NCBI GenBank assembly: GCA_001783145.1
Contig: MFQT01000015.1
Span: 1 to 32,821, forward strand
DNA length: 32,821 nucleotides
Reading direction: 5' to 3'
From: Candidatus Magasanikbacteria bacterium RIFOXYB2_FULL_38_10
GTDB taxonomy: Bacteria; Patescibacteriota; Patescibacteriia; Magasanikbacterales; UBA10003
Positions within the stretch are counted from its first letter, which is position 1, and each line of letters starts with the position of its first letter. Positions 5,389 through 14,170 of this stretch are shown here, one piece after another. The position numbers and the translations under genes are program-made. The notes under the pieces were generated by a model. The model searched no databases, had not been told where the DNA came from, and saw only the letters and a program-made list of their open reading frames with translations.

Positions 5389-8064
5389 ATGGAACCAGAT
5401 ATTGTCCCACCTTCCGCTTCTAATTTACAATCTCAAATTACACAAACCGGCGAAGAACTGGCTGCTGAGGTTATTGCTTCCCCTGTTTTTAATTTTTATT
5501 TTTGGTGGGGTCTTATTATTTTTATTGTTGTCATCGCTATCACTCTACTGCGTCTTTTTTTACATCATCGGGAAAGAATGCATTATGTTTTTAAACGTAA
5601 AATATTTTTGGTAATTTTACCCAAAGAGGCCGAGGAAGAAGCTCGCAAAAAAGAAACCACCGATCAAAAAAAAGATACCAAAGAGGCCATTGCCGTAATG
5701 GAAACCCTTTTCGCTTCATTTATAGGAATTTCCCGAGCCAAAGACTGGACCTATTTTTTTTATCTTTTCAAAATATTTTGGATGGGCCTGCACCGCTACT
5801 TATCGCTAGAAATTGTTTATGAAAAAGGTCTGATAAAATTTTACATTGTAGCCCCGGATTATTTGGGAGAATACGTTGAACAACAAATTAACGCGGAATT
5901 TCCTAACGCGGAAATTGAAGAAGTGGTGGATTATAATATTTTTCAACCGCATGGTGTAATTATGGGCACCTATCTAAAACCTTCTCAAAGCCCTTATTTA
6001 CCCATAAAAACTTACAAAAAATTAGATTCCGATCCTACCGAAGGTCTTTTAAACAACCTCAGCAAGCTTAATGAAGAAGAAGGCGCGGTAATTCAAATTT
6101 TTATCAGACCAACTAAGGCTAAATGGCAAAGAAAGCTCTTAAGAATCGCCCACGAGCTTCATTATGGTAAAAAACTCGGCGAAGCTTTGCACAAAATCAG
6201 CGCCGGCAGTATTATTTTTAATGTTATTTTTTTTCCTTTCAAATTGATAGGGAAAATTTTTAACTTTGTTATCTCCACCAGTAAACAAAAAAATCCAGAA
6301 GAAGATTCTAACAATTACAAAACCGCCCCTGTGCGCCTAATGCAAAGAGAGGAAGAAGTAATCAAATCAATAGAAGAAAAGATTGGCCGCGCGGCTTTTG
6401 AGACCAATATCAATATTGTGGTTTCCGCCGCCGATAAAGTTCGCGCCAGTCAAATTTTAGACGGAGTTAGAGGATCTTTTGCTCAATACACGGCCCATGA
6501 AAGCGGCAATTCTTTAAAAGAACAATTAATTGTATTTAAAGGAATGTTTATTCGCGATTTTATTTATCGCAATTTTCGCTGGTGGAAAAAATTTGTCTTA
6601 AATACAGAAGAATTGGCCTCTATTTTTCATTTTCCCCTGCCTTCGGCCAAAACACCCAACATCTTGTGGTTACAAGCCAGAAAATCCCCTCCTCCGGTCA
6701 ATATGCCCGATCATGGACTCTTAATTGGCGAAACCGTCTATCGCGGATTAACCAAACCGGTTTATGTTTTGCCAGAAGATCGCCGCCGTCACGTTTATAT
6801 TATTGGTTCTACCGGTGTGGGTAAATCTGTTTTGCTTGCCAACATGGTTATTCAAGATATTCAAAACGGCGAAGGCCTTTGCGTGGTTGATCCTCATGGC
6901 ACTTTAATAGACGATATTTTACCTCATATTCCCAAAGAACGCGTTGATGATGTGGTTATTTTTGATCCTTCGGATATTGAACGCCCTGTTGGTTTAAATA
7001 TGTTAGAAGCCGATACGCCGGAGCAAATGGACTTTGCCATTCAAGAAATGATAGCTATCTTTTACAAGCTGGTAACAGATCCGGCCATGATTGGACCGAT
7101 GTTTGAACACAATATGAGAAACGCCATGTTAACTCTAATGGCTGACAAAGAATATCCCGGAACTTTGGCCGACATCCCCCGTATTTTTACCGATCAAGAA
7201 TTTCAAAAATACAAGTTAAAGAAAGTGACCGACCCAATGGTGCGCGCTTTCTGGGAAAAGGAAATGGCCAAAACTTCTGATTTTCATAAATCAGAAATGC
7301 TGGGTTATTTAATTTCTAAAGTTGGCCGTTTTGTGGAAAATGAAATGATAAGGAACATTATTGGTCAACCTAAGTCCGGATTCAACATCCGCGAAATAAT
7401 GGATAATAAAAAAATTCTTTTGGTTAATTTGGCCAAAGGAAAAGTGGGCGAAGTCAACTCCAATCTTTTGGGCTTGATTATTGTTTCTAAATTGCAAATG
7501 GCGGCTCTAGCGCGCGCCGACATGCCCGAAGAAAAACGTAATGATTTTTTTCTTTATATTGATGAGTTTCAAAATTTTATCACCGATTCCATTGCCACTA
7601 TTTTGGCTGAAGCCAGAAAATATCGTCTAGACCTAATTATTGCCCACCAATACATTGGACAGTTATTAACAGGTGGAGGTATTGAAGGAAAACAAGGATC
7701 AAGTAAAATAAAAGACGCGGTTTTTGGCAACGTCGGCACAATCATTTCTTTTAGAATAGGTGTGGATGACGCGGAAACTATGGCCAAACAATTTACTCCC
7801 GCCTTAAATGAGTATGATGTAATGAATATTGAAAAATTCCACGCTTACATCCGCCTGCTTATCAGAAACGCTCCCTCTCGCCCCTTTACTGTTAAAATGC
7901 CACCACCGTCAAAAGGAAATCCGGACATTGTTGAACCAATCAAACAACTTTCCCGCTTAAAATACGGCCGCGACAGGGCTTTGGTTAACGCGGAAATTAT
8001 GGAAAGAACCAGGTTAGGCGAAGCGACCAAAGAAGCCTTTATTGAAACTGAACCTAGTTTATAA
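5389..8064 (+). CDS. TraG/VirD4-HerA-type DNA-transfer ATPase
   Basis: This 891-residue protein has an N-terminal membrane helix (about 35-57), a long region with no recognised domain, and a C-terminal P-loop ATPase domain of the FtsK/HerA/TraG kind. Walker A GSTGVGKS is at 473-480, VVDPHGTL follows, and Walker B FFLYIDEF has Asp725-Glu726. Proteins of this type couple ATP hydrolysis to DNA or protein transfer through the membrane, and this architecture is frequent in CPR genomes without a full type IV secretion set. The only partner nearby is the acidic protein 8 bases upstream. The role could be DNA uptake, conjugation or pilus-linked transport; the sequence does not decide. The VirD4-like partial gene at 32077 belongs to the same broad class. 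Confidence 0.88.
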   Translation: MEPDIVPPSASNLQSQITQTGEELAAEVIASPVFNFYFWWGLIIFIVVIAITLLRLFLHHRERMHYVFKRKIFLVILPKEAEEEARKKETTDQKKDTKEAIAVMETLFASFIGISRAKDWTYFFYLFKIFWMGLHRYLSLEIVYEKGLIKFYIVAPDYLGEYVEQQINAEFPNAEIEEVVDYNIFQPHGVIMGTYLKPSQSPYLPIKTYKKLDSDPTEGLLNNLSKLNEEEGAVIQIFIRPTKAKWQRKLLRIAHELHYGKKLGEALHKISAGSIIFNVIFFPFKLIGKIFNFVISTSKQKNPEEDSNNYKTAPVRLMQREEEVIKSIEEKIGRAAFETNINIVVSAADKVRASQILDGVRGSFAQYTAHESGNSLKEQLIVFKGMFIRDFIYRNFRWWKKFVLNTEELASIFHFPLPSAKTPNILWLQARKSPPPVNMPDHGLLIGETVYRGLTKPVYVLPEDRRRHVYIIGSTGVGKSVLLANMVIQDIQNGEGLCVVDPHGTLIDDILPHIPKERVDDVVIFDPSDIERPVGLNMLEADTPEQMDFAIQEMIAIFYKLVTDPAMIGPMFEHNMRNAMLTLMADKEYPGTLADIPRIFTDQEFQKYKLKKVTDPMVRAFWEKEMAKTSDFHKSEMLGYLISKVGRFVENEMIRNIIGQPKSGFNIREIMDNKKILLVNLAKGKVGEVNSNLLGLIIVSKLQMAALARADMPEEKRNDFFLYIDEFQNFITDSIATILAEARKYRLDLIIAHQYIGQLLTGGGIEGKQGSSKIKDAVFGNVGTIISFRIGVDDAETMAKQFTPALNEYDVMNIEKFHAYIRLLIRNAPSRPFTVKMPPPSKGNPDIVEPIKQLSRLKYGRDRALVNAEIMERTRLGEATKEAFIETEPSL

Positions 8065-8138
8065 CTTCCGGCAAAGCCCTTACTAAATTAAGCCAAATAA
8101 ATTTGGATTGATCTTGAATTTATAATTAAACCTCTTTT

Positions 8139-9788
8139 ATGGAAACATTATACAGAAAATACCGACCTCAGCTTTGGGAAGATTTAACAGGACAAGATCA
8201 TGTTAAACTTACTTTAGAAAAAGCCTTAATTCTTAATAAATTGGCTCACGCTTTTCTTTTTGCCGGCCCTAAAGGTAGTGGCAAGACTTCCTCCGCCAGG
8301 CTCTTAGCTAAGGCCTTAAATTGCAAAAAACGCGCTTCAGAATCAGCCGAGCCTTGTAATACTTGTTCTTCCTGCCAAGAAATTACCCTAAGCCGTTCTT
8401 TGGACGTGCTGGAAATTGATGCCGCTTCCAACACCGGTGTAGATAATGTCAGAGAAAACATCATAGATACAGCTCGTCTTTCCCCCACCAAATCTAAACA
8501 TAAAATTTTTATCATTGACGAGGTGCATATGCTCTCGGCCTCGGCCTTTAATGCTCTCTTAAAAATAATAGAGGAACCGCCGATACATGTATTTTTCATC
8601 TTAGCCACTACCGAACCATTTAAAATTCCGCCCACCATTCTTTCTCGTTGCCAGCGTTTTGATTTTAAAAAAGTTGACCTGGCTAAAATTAAAGAAAAAT
8701 TAAAAAAAATCTGCGCTCAAGAAAAAATAGAAATAGAAAGTAAAGTCTTGGAAAGGATAGCCCACCAAAGCGACGGCTGTCTGAGGGATGCTGAAAATTT
8801 ATTAGGACAAATTTTAGCCTTGGGAGAGAAAAAAATTACAGAAAAAGAGGCTTCTTTGGTTCTTCCTCGTTCCAACTGGAAAGAAATTTTTTCTTTTTTG
8901 GAACATTTGGTAAACAGGGAAGCAGGACCGGCTGTTATCTTAATCAACCAATTAATGGAAGATGGCATAGACCTGTTTCACTTTATGGAAGATTTGATTT
9001 CTGCCGCTCGTTATTTGCTTTTAACCAAACTTAACACCAATTTAAGTTTTATTGCCGAGGAGCTAGAGGAAGAAGAATTAAAAAAACTGGGTTCTTTAGC
9101 TTCTAAAATAGAAGCCGGCCTTTTAGGAAAAATGATAGAAACTTTTATCAAACAAAAATCATTTTTGCGTTCCACCCATATTCCTCAACTACCAATAGAA
9201 GTAGCTATAGTAGAAATTTGTTATTCCGGCGCTCCCGCTATCACGCTAAAAGAAGAATTTTCTCCTACGCCAACATCCAAGTCTTACGGATATCCCCCAG
9301 AAAAAAAAGTCATTCCAAAAAAAGAAGAGGAAAAAACAAATCCAACCCAAACGGTAAAAGAAAAAAAAACTGAACTGAAGACAGCCGAAATTTTAGCTGT
9401 TGAAGCAGAGAGCGTTGATTTACCGCCAGCAAACATCACTTTTGAGACAGTAAAAGAAAAATGGGAAATTTTTCTTAAAAAAGTCCAGGAATATAATCAC
9501 TCCCTGCCTTTTATTTTAAAAATGGGAGAACCACAAGATTTGCGTGGAAAAATTCTACGTATTTCTTTCCGTTATACCTTTCATAAAGATAAAATCAATG
9601 AACATAAGATTAAAGTTATTGCTGAGAAAGCCTTAAATGACGTTTTGGGAGGAAATTTAACCATTGAGGGTGTTTATAATCCGGAAAAAAATAATGCAGT
9701 AGAAGAGATTGACAAACCGTTAGAAAAAGCGGATAATGGCTTAGTCTCCAGTTTAATTGAAAGTTTCGGTGGACAATTGGCAGAATAA
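8139..9788 (+). CDS. dnaX: DNA polymerase III subunit gamma/tau
   Basis: This 549-residue clamp-loader ATPase loads the sliding clamp on primed DNA. Visible features are Walker A GPKGSGKT (43-50), a four-Cys zinc module (Cys62, 73, 76, 79), Walker B IIDEVH (125-130), the AASNTG sensor-side motif, and the SRC arginine finger (169-171). The helical collar domain extends to about 360. A low-complexity Lys/Glu/Pro linker (about 365-430) precedes a C-terminal tau-like domain (FETVKEKWEIFLKKVQEYNHSLPFILKMG). It starts 74 bases after the ATPase gene and is followed by a tRNA gene. I saw no strong ribosomal frameshift signal for a separate gamma form, though A-runs occur in the linker. Confidence 0.96.
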   Translation: METLYRKYRPQLWEDLTGQDHVKLTLEKALILNKLAHAFLFAGPKGSGKTSSARLLAKALNCKKRASESAEPCNTCSSCQEITLSRSLDVLEIDAASNTGVDNVRENIIDTARLSPTKSKHKIFIIDEVHMLSASAFNALLKIIEEPPIHVFFILATTEPFKIPPTILSRCQRFDFKKVDLAKIKEKLKKICAQEKIEIESKVLERIAHQSDGCLRDAENLLGQILALGEKKITEKEASLVLPRSNWKEIFSFLEHLVNREAGPAVILINQLMEDGIDLFHFMEDLISAARYLLLTKLNTNLSFIAEELEEEELKKLGSLASKIEAGLLGKMIETFIKQKSFLRSTHIPQLPIEVAIVEICYSGAPAITLKEEFSPTPTSKSYGYPPEKKVIPKKEEEKTNPTQTVKEKKTELKTAEILAVEAESVDLPPANITFETVKEKWEIFLKKVQEYNHSLPFILKMGEPQDLRGKILRISFRYTFHKDKINEHKIKVIAEKALNDVLGGNLTIEGVYNPEKNNAVEEIDKPLEKADNGLVSSLIESFGGQLAE

Positions 9789-9816
9789 TAAAATTTTAAG
9801 TGGATTGCCACCTTGT

Positions 9817-9887
9817 TCGGGGATCGTCTAATGGTAGGACGCATGCCTCTGGAGCATGCTATCTTGGTTCGAATCCAAGTCCCCGAG
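9817..9887 (+). tRNA. tRNA-Gln (anticodon CUG)
   Basis: The 71-nt cloverleaf folds fully. The acceptor TCGGGGA / TCCCCGA has discriminator G9887, and the D arm is gtct aatggta ggac. The anticodon stem CATGC / GCATG holds the loop CTCTGGA, giving anticodon CTG at 9849-9851. The T arm is CTTGG TTCGAAT CCAAG. The 3' CCA is not encoded. The U1-A72 pair is typical of tRNA-Gln. The rhodanese gene begins 20 bases downstream and may be cotranscribed. Confidence 0.93.
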
Positions 9888-9907
9888 TTTAAAGAACTGA
9901 CCATTTT

Positions 9908-10198
9908 ATGAAAGTAAAGCAACTAAAAAAAATACTTGATTCCGGCAAAGAGGTAGTTTTAATTGATGTAAGGGAACCCGAAGAATATAAAAAGGGGTTA
10001 AAAGTTAAAGGGGCCAAGAATATTCCCATGGGACAAATGTTTGTTGATAGCGGGACAGGAAAATTACCTAAAGATAAGAAAATCATTACCATTTGTAAAA
10101 CCGGAGGACGTTGCGACATTGTGGCCAGGGAGCTAAAAAAGAAGGGCTACGACATTGAATCTTTGGAAGGTGGGGCCACGGCTTGGAAAACAAACTAA
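9908..10198 (+). CDS. Single-domain rhodanese-like protein
   Basis: This 96-residue protein is a single rhodanese domain, a small cytoplasmic sulfurtransferase. LIDVREPEEYKKG is the conserved CH2A-like start, and the active-site loop CKTGGR begins at Cys63, the residue that would carry the persulfide. LEGGATAWK closes the domain. Such proteins deliver sulfur or act in redox reactions; the acceptor is not evident here. No Shine-Dalgarno site is seen, and the gene lies just behind tRNA-Gln and ahead of a bidirectional terminator. Confidence 0.92.
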   Translation: MKVKQLKKILDSGKEVVLIDVREPEEYKKGLKVKGAKNIPMGQMFVDSGTGKLPKDKKIITICKTGGRCDIVARELKKKGYDIESLEGGATAWKTN

Positions 10199-10210
10199 TA
10201 ATTTTAAAAT

Positions 10211-10244
10211 AATAAAAACCGCTTGATAAAAAGCGGTTTTTATT
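10211..10244. terminator. Bidirectional intrinsic terminator
   Basis: The stem aataaaaaccgctt (10211-10224) pairs with aagcggtttttatt (10231-10244). T runs on both strands let it end both the rhodanese gene and the convergent acidic-protein gene. Confidence 0.9.
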
Positions 10245-10256
10245 ATTTTTATTTTG

Positions 10257-10481
10257 CTAGGCATTATCAGCGTATTCAAAATCATCCATATTATCTTCAA
10301 TAATAAAATTGTCTTCGTCGTCTGGTTCTAAAGCTTCTAAACCAACAGTTTCTTCTCCCTCCACCTTATCTTCATCTTCTTTTTCTTTTACTTCTTCTTC
10401 ATTGTCTAAATCATCATCGGAATCGTCAACAATCAAAGTATCACCTAAGATATTTTGGTCATCATCATTATATTGTAGCAT
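10257..10481 (-). CDS. Small, extremely acidic protein
   Basis: This 74-residue protein is mostly Asp and Glu, has a single Lys-containing patch, contains no Cys and is probably disordered. Examples are DDSDDDLDNEEE and EPDDEDNFIIEDNMDDF. No family is recognised. Support for a real gene comes from its ATG start, an extended -10 promoter about 65 bases upstream (10553-10561) and the shared terminator after its TAG stop. Acidic proteins of this sort can mimic nucleic acid or bind basic partners, but that is conjecture. The complementary frame is Ser-rich and is taken to be its shadow. Confidence 0.6.
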   Translation of the reverse strand: MLQYNDDDQNILGDTLIVDDSDDDLDNEEEVKEKEDEDKVEGEETVGLEALEPDDEDNFIIEDNMDDFEYADNA

Positions 10482-10552
10482 AACTTTTAAGTGGCCTTTG
10501 GCCTTAAATTAAAATATGAGCTTAATAATAAACTATATTATCAAAATAAAAA

Positions 10553-10561
10553 ATTATAGCA
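10553..10561 (-). promoter_or_regulatory. Extended -10 promoter for the acidic protein
   Basis: On the minus strand TGCTATAAT (10561-10553) is a perfect extended -10. No good -35 is seen. Confidence 0.55.
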
Positions 10562-10604
10562 ATAGTTTAAAAAAAGCTTAACTGAGCCATTTTTTAATTA
10601 AGAG

Positions 10605-10630
10605 TTTTCCACAACCTAAATTTATCCACA
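10605..10630 (+). other. Two DnaA-box-like sites
   Basis: TTATCCACA (10622-10630) is a perfect DnaA box. TTTTCCACA (10605-10613) differs from it at one base. They lie in the same orientation, 17 bp apart start to start, in a 224-bp AT-rich gap between divergent genes. This could be DnaA-dependent regulation or part of an origin; two sites alone are not enough to call an origin. Confidence 0.5.
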
Positions 10631-10670
10631 GCCAAACGCCTTTACCGAGCCGTCAGTGAAAACTGTCAAT

Positions 10671-10699
10671 TTGCGTTTAATTTTTAAAAAAGGTAGTAT
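10671..10699 (+). promoter_or_regulatory. Probable promoter of the dus gene, nearly leaderless
   Basis: TTGCGT (10671-10676), a 17-base spacer and TAGTAT (10694-10699). The ATG at 10706 is 6 bases after the -10 box. Confidence 0.5.
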
Positions 10700-10705
10700 A
10701 CCCAT

Positions 10706-11641
10706 ATGCTTTGGAAAAATATCAAAAAACCAATCATTGCCCTTTCTCCTATGGCTGATTATACCGACCAGCCTTTTTCTTTAATTTGTAAAAAATTTGG
10801 AGCGGAGATTATTTTTAGAGAAATGGTTTCCGCCGATGCTATTGTCCATGGTAATTCAAAAACCTTGGAAATGATAAAAATAAATAAAAAAGAAAGACCT
10901 GTAATTCAACAAATCTTTGGCCGTGATCCTAAAATTATGGCAAAGGCGGCTCAGATTATTTGTACTAAAGCCAAACCGGATGGAATTGACATAAATATGG
11001 GTTGCCCGGCTTCAAAATTAGTTAAAAACTTTCACGGCTGCGCTTTAATGAAGGAACCGAAATTGGCACAAGAAATAATTCAAGCAGTAAAAAAATCTGT
11101 TAGCGTTCCCGTTTCTGTCAAAACCAGACTAGGTTGGTTCAAAGCAGAAGAAATTCTTTCTTTTGCTCCAATCTTAGAATCGGCCGGGGCCGATTTATTG
11201 TCTATACACGGACGAACTAAAATTCAAGGCTACATTGGAAAAGCAGATTGGCAGATGATTGGCAAAGTCAAAGCTTTACTTAAAATCCCGGTTCTGGCTA
11301 ATGGAGGAATTTTTGAAAATTCAGACATTGAACAATGTTTATCCGTCACCAAAGCCGACGGAGTTTTAATCGCCCGAGGAGCATTAGGTAATCCTTGGAT
11401 TTTTAAAAAACAAAATAAAAATGAAATTCACCCTCAAGAACTAGTAAAAACCATTTTAGAACACGCTAAATTGCAAGTTAAAAATTATGGTGAATATGGC
11501 CTGGTACTTTTTAGAAAACACTTAATGTTTTATTTAAAAGGACTTTCTCACAGTAAAGAATTAAAAATAAAATTGACTCAGGTCACATCCTTGAGTCAAT
11601 TGGATGAAATATTAAAGAAAGATTTTTTGCAAAAAACTTAG
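10706..11641 (+). CDS. dus: tRNA-dihydrouridine synthase
   Basis: This 311-residue flavoenzyme reduces selected uridines in tRNA to dihydrouridine using NADPH. The TIM barrel starts with PIIALSPMADYTDQPFS, and the catalytic Cys100 lies in DINMGCPASK. SIHGRTKIQGYIGKADW and VLANGGIF...GVLIARGALGNPWIF form the FMN and phosphate-binding part. The C-terminal helical domain is present but short. It belongs to the bacterial DusB-like group, although assignment of B or C is not possible by eye. The promoter puts the transcript start at about the ATG. It converges on the glycerate-kinase gene, with only 7 bases between the two stop codons and no terminator visible. Confidence 0.93.
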   Translation: MLWKNIKKPIIALSPMADYTDQPFSLICKKFGAEIIFREMVSADAIVHGNSKTLEMIKINKKERPVIQQIFGRDPKIMAKAAQIICTKAKPDGIDINMGCPASKLVKNFHGCALMKEPKLAQEIIQAVKKSVSVPVSVKTRLGWFKAEEILSFAPILESAGADLLSIHGRTKIQGYIGKADWQMIGKVKALLKIPVLANGGIFENSDIEQCLSVTKADGVLIARGALGNPWIFKKQNKNEIHPQELVKTILEHAKLQVKNYGEYGLVLFRKHLMFYLKGLSHSKELKIKLTQVTSLSQLDEILKKDFLQKT

Positions 11642-11648
11642 TGAATAA

Positions 11649-12959
11649 TTATTTATTTTTTACCAATAACACCAAATCACCCAAATTAGTGCCAACATAG
11701 CCGGTTTTTATTAAACCGCCTACTTTTTTAAAAAAATTATAAGAATTATTTTCCGTCGCAAATTTTTTCCAATTTAAACCCTTTTTTTCCGCTTTCTTTA
11801 AAGTTTTTCCGTCAACCAGAGCCCCTCCTACTTTTTCCGGACCCACACCATCCACGCCGTCACTATCAAAAGATAAAAAATAATCTCCTTCCTGCAAATA
11901 AGGCAAAACGGATAAGCACATTTGTTGGTTGCGTCCGCCCGGTTTTTTGGTTTTAACTGTAAAAGTTGTCTCTCCCGAAGCAATATAAAGGTTATTTTTT
12001 TGATTATCGCGATGCATTTTTTTGATGAAAGATTGGCCAATTTCATTGGTAATGCCCTGCATTACGTCACTTAAAATAACGGGCTTAAAACCTTGTTTTT
12101 CAGCTGCTACGGCCGCCGCTTTGGCTAAAATAGCATGACTGCCGATTATTAAATTAATAATATTTTTTCCCAAAATTTTAGGAGTTTCTTTGTATCCATC
12201 CTTTACTCCCATCTCTAAATAAGAGGTAATGGAGGCGGGTATTTTATGAAACAAATTATATTTTTTAATTACTTCTAAAGCTCTGGCAAAATTAGTTTTA
12301 TCAGGCGCAGTGGGCCCTGAACCTATTACCGAAAGATCATTCCCCACCACATCTGATAAATAAAAAGAAATTAAAGTAGAACCATTAGCCGCCTCAGCTA
12401 ACCGACCGCCTTTAATTTGCGAAAGATGCTTGCGAACAGCATTTAACTCTTGGATATTCGCCCCGGAACGCAAAAGAACTTGGGTGGTTCTGATTTTATC
12501 GGCTAAGGAAATACCTTCCACTGGTACAGACATTAAAGCCGAAGCACCACCGGAAAACAAACCCAAGACCAAATCCCCTTTCTGTGCTTTTTTAACCACA
12601 GTCAAAATTTTTCTTCCACCTCTTAAACTTCCAGCCGTGGGCAAAGGATGACCTGCCAAATTTATTTTAATTTTTTTTAAAGTCCCTTTTAATTTTTGAG
12701 GTACGTTGATAATCCCTTCGGTAATTTGATCACCTAAAATTTCTTCCGCCGCTAACGCCATTCTATAGGTTCCCTTGCCCGCCCCCACCACATAAATTTT
12801 TCTGTAAGAAGAAAAATTTAAAGTGGACATTTTTTTTAAAGTAAGAGTGTAAGGATCAGCTTCTTTTAAAGCCAGTTCTAAAATATTCAAAAGATTATTT
12901 TGCATTATTTGTCCCGCTTTGTCATCAGCAGAAATGAGCTTGCGGCGATTTAAGATCAT
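11649..12959 (-). CDS. Glycerate 2-kinase (DUF4147/MOFRL family)
   Basis: This protein of about 436 residues (ATG 12959; a TTG at 12989 would extend it by ten) belongs to the type II glycerate kinase family, which phosphorylates D-glycerate to 2-phosphoglycerate. Visible blocks are VVGAGKGTYRMALAAEEIL, LVLGLFSGGASALMSVPVEGISL (the DUF4147 core), SDVVGNDLSVIGSGPTAPD and the C-terminal MOFRL block (ASGETTFTVKTKKPGGRNQQMCLSVL...DSDGVDGVG). It could feed glycerate into lower glycolysis, which suits a genome with few pathways. It is the last gene of a three-gene operon behind the DedA protein (51 bases between them). Confidence 0.9.
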   Translation of the reverse strand: MILNRRKLISADDKAGQIMQNNLLNILELALKEADPYTLTLKKMSTLNFSSYRKIYVVGAGKGTYRMALAAEEILGDQITEGIINVPQKLKGTLKKIKINLAGHPLPTAGSLRGGRKILTVVKKAQKGDLVLGLFSGGASALMSVPVEGISLADKIRTTQVLLRSGANIQELNAVRKHLSQIKGGRLAEAANGSTLISFYLSDVVGNDLSVIGSGPTAPDKTNFARALEVIKKYNLFHKIPASITSYLEMGVKDGYKETPKILGKNIINLIIGSHAILAKAAAVAAEKQGFKPVILSDVMQGITNEIGQSFIKKMHRDNQKNNLYIASGETTFTVKTKKPGGRNQQMCLSVLPYLQEGDYFLSFDSDGVDGVGPEKVGGALVDGKTLKKAEKKGLNWKKFATENNSYNFFKKVGGLIKTGYVGTNLGDLVLLVKNK

Positions 12960-13010
12960 ATTTATTAGTAGAGCCCTCACCCCCCGCAAATTACCACAGG
13001 GCTAAGTTTG

Positions 13011-13619
13011 TTATTTTTTAAAATGACGACGGATGAATAAAAAAATCCCCGCAACCAAAAACACTCCAATCAATAAATCAAATCTATGAAAATAAACACG
13101 CAGATCCTGCCAACGACCGCCCATTTTAAAACCTACCCAAGCCAACAAAAAACTCCAGGGCCAAGCTCCTAAAAAACTAAAAATGGAAAATTTCCAAAAA
13201 TTCATCTTGACAATTCCAGCCGGAAGAGAAATAAAAGTACGTATCACCGGCAGAAGACGGCTAAAAAAAACTGTGCTTTGTCCATGGCGTCTAAACCAAC
13301 GATCGGCCAAATCCAGATCATCTTTATGCATTAAGATATACTTACCATATCTTTCTAAAAAAGGCCGTCCGCCAAAATAGCCAACGGCATATGCCAACCA
13401 TGAACCCAACAGATTACCCACGGCACCCCAAAAAGCAACCTGCCACAAACTAAAACGTCCCAGACTAACCAAATAACCAGCAAAAGGCATAATAATTTCC
13501 GAAGGCAAGGGAATACAAGCACTTTCTATCGCCATGGTTAAAACTATGCCACTATATCCTAAAGCATTAATCAAAAAAATTATTCCCCTTCCCAAAAATT
13601 CTATAATTCCAGTAATCAT
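13011..13619 (-). CDS. DedA-family membrane protein
   Basis: This protein of about 202 residues (ATG 13619) is a polytopic member of the DedA/SNARE-associated family, linked in other bacteria to flipping of phospholipid or undecaprenyl phosphate. The conserved ESACIPLPSEIIMPFAG block, the GxxxGSWLAYAVGYFGGR re-entrant segment and the FFSRLLPVIRTFISLPAGIVKMNFWKF block with its essential-type arginines are all present. A final membrane helix ends in IRRHFKK. The preceding gene's TGA stop (13627-13625) lies 5 bases ahead of the ATG, so translation is probably coupled. Confidence 0.92.
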   Translation of the reverse strand: MITGIIEFLGRGIIFLINALGYSGIVLTMAIESACIPLPSEIIMPFAGYLVSLGRFSLWQVAFWGAVGNLLGSWLAYAVGYFGGRPFLERYGKYILMHKDDLDLADRWFRRHGQSTVFFSRLLPVIRTFISLPAGIVKMNFWKFSIFSFLGAWPWSFLLAWVGFKMGGRWQDLRVYFHRFDLLIGVFLVAGIFLFIRRHFKK

Positions 13620-13624
13620 AGCTC

Positions 13625-14005
13625 TCAAGGAACAAATTTATTAAGTCCGGACACATCTATTACATCACCGGTTAAAATTCCCATTACATTAACGGTATCT
13701 CCTGTTTTATAGCCCTTACCTTCAAAAATAGAAAGGCTGTTGCGATCCAAAATACGCAAAGTGTAAATTTTACCATCTACTTTTAAAGTGGGAGGTTCAA
13801 CTAAAGTAAGAACACCCGTCCAAATATCTTGATTAGGAGTTAAACTTTGTGGCGCTATAGAAGTGACCGGCGGATTAACACTGTTTGGTTGTTCAACATT
13901 TTTGGAAGTATAAGGAGACCTAAAAAAGAAGAAAAAGAAAATTACCAAAATTAAAGAAGCCGCTAACAAACCGCCAATTATTAAAAAAAATTGTTTTTTA
14001 AACAT
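13625..14005 (-). CDS. Membrane-anchored protein with small beta domain
   Basis: This 126-residue protein has an N-terminal membrane anchor (about residues 8-30, very Phe-rich: VIFFFFFFR), a Pro/Ser/Asn linker and a compact beta-rich domain. That domain (GVLTLVEPPTLKVDGKIYTLRILDR...YKTGDTVNVMGILTGDVIDVSGL) resembles small OB-like domains. It should sit outside the membrane. It is the first gene of the operon with DedA and glycerate kinase, and it ends in TGA, one of two clear UGA stops in this part of the window. Its function is unknown. Confidence 0.75.
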   Translation of the reverse strand: MFKKQFFLIIGGLLAASLILVIFFFFFFRSPYTSKNVEQPNSVNPPVTSIAPQSLTPNQDIWTGVLTLVEPPTLKVDGKIYTLRILDRNSLSIFEGKGYKTGDTVNVMGILTGDVIDVSGLNKFVP

Positions 14006-14058
14006 ATAAAATTTAAATACCTAAAGAGTTATTTTAGGGACTTTTCTAAGCTGACTTT

Positions 14059-14087
14059 ATTATAGCAAATTAATGTCTCATCGCCAA
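14059..14087 (-). promoter_or_regulatory. Promoter of the OB-like/DedA/glycerate-kinase operon
   Basis: On the minus strand TTGGCG (14087-14082), a 17-base spacer and a perfect TATAAT (14064-14059). Confidence 0.78.
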
Positions 14088-14129
14088 TTCTGTGTAGCCC
14101 TTAACAGGCCTACAACAAAGCCACAAAAT

Positions 14130-14159
14130 TAAAATCCCCCGTTAAAACGGGGGATTTTA
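14130..14159. terminator. Strong intrinsic terminator after the RRM gene
   Basis: The stem taaaatcccccgtt (14130-14143) pairs with aacgggggatttta (14146-14159), a 14-bp perfect hairpin with T-rich flanks. It ends the minus-strand RRM gene just upstream of the next promoter. Confidence 0.9.
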
Positions 14160-14170
14160 ATTTTCGCTAA

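Noticed and set aside
10309-10512. Ser-rich plus-strand frame of 67 residues
   Set aside because: It is the antisense of the acidic protein, which has the better promoter, start and terminator.
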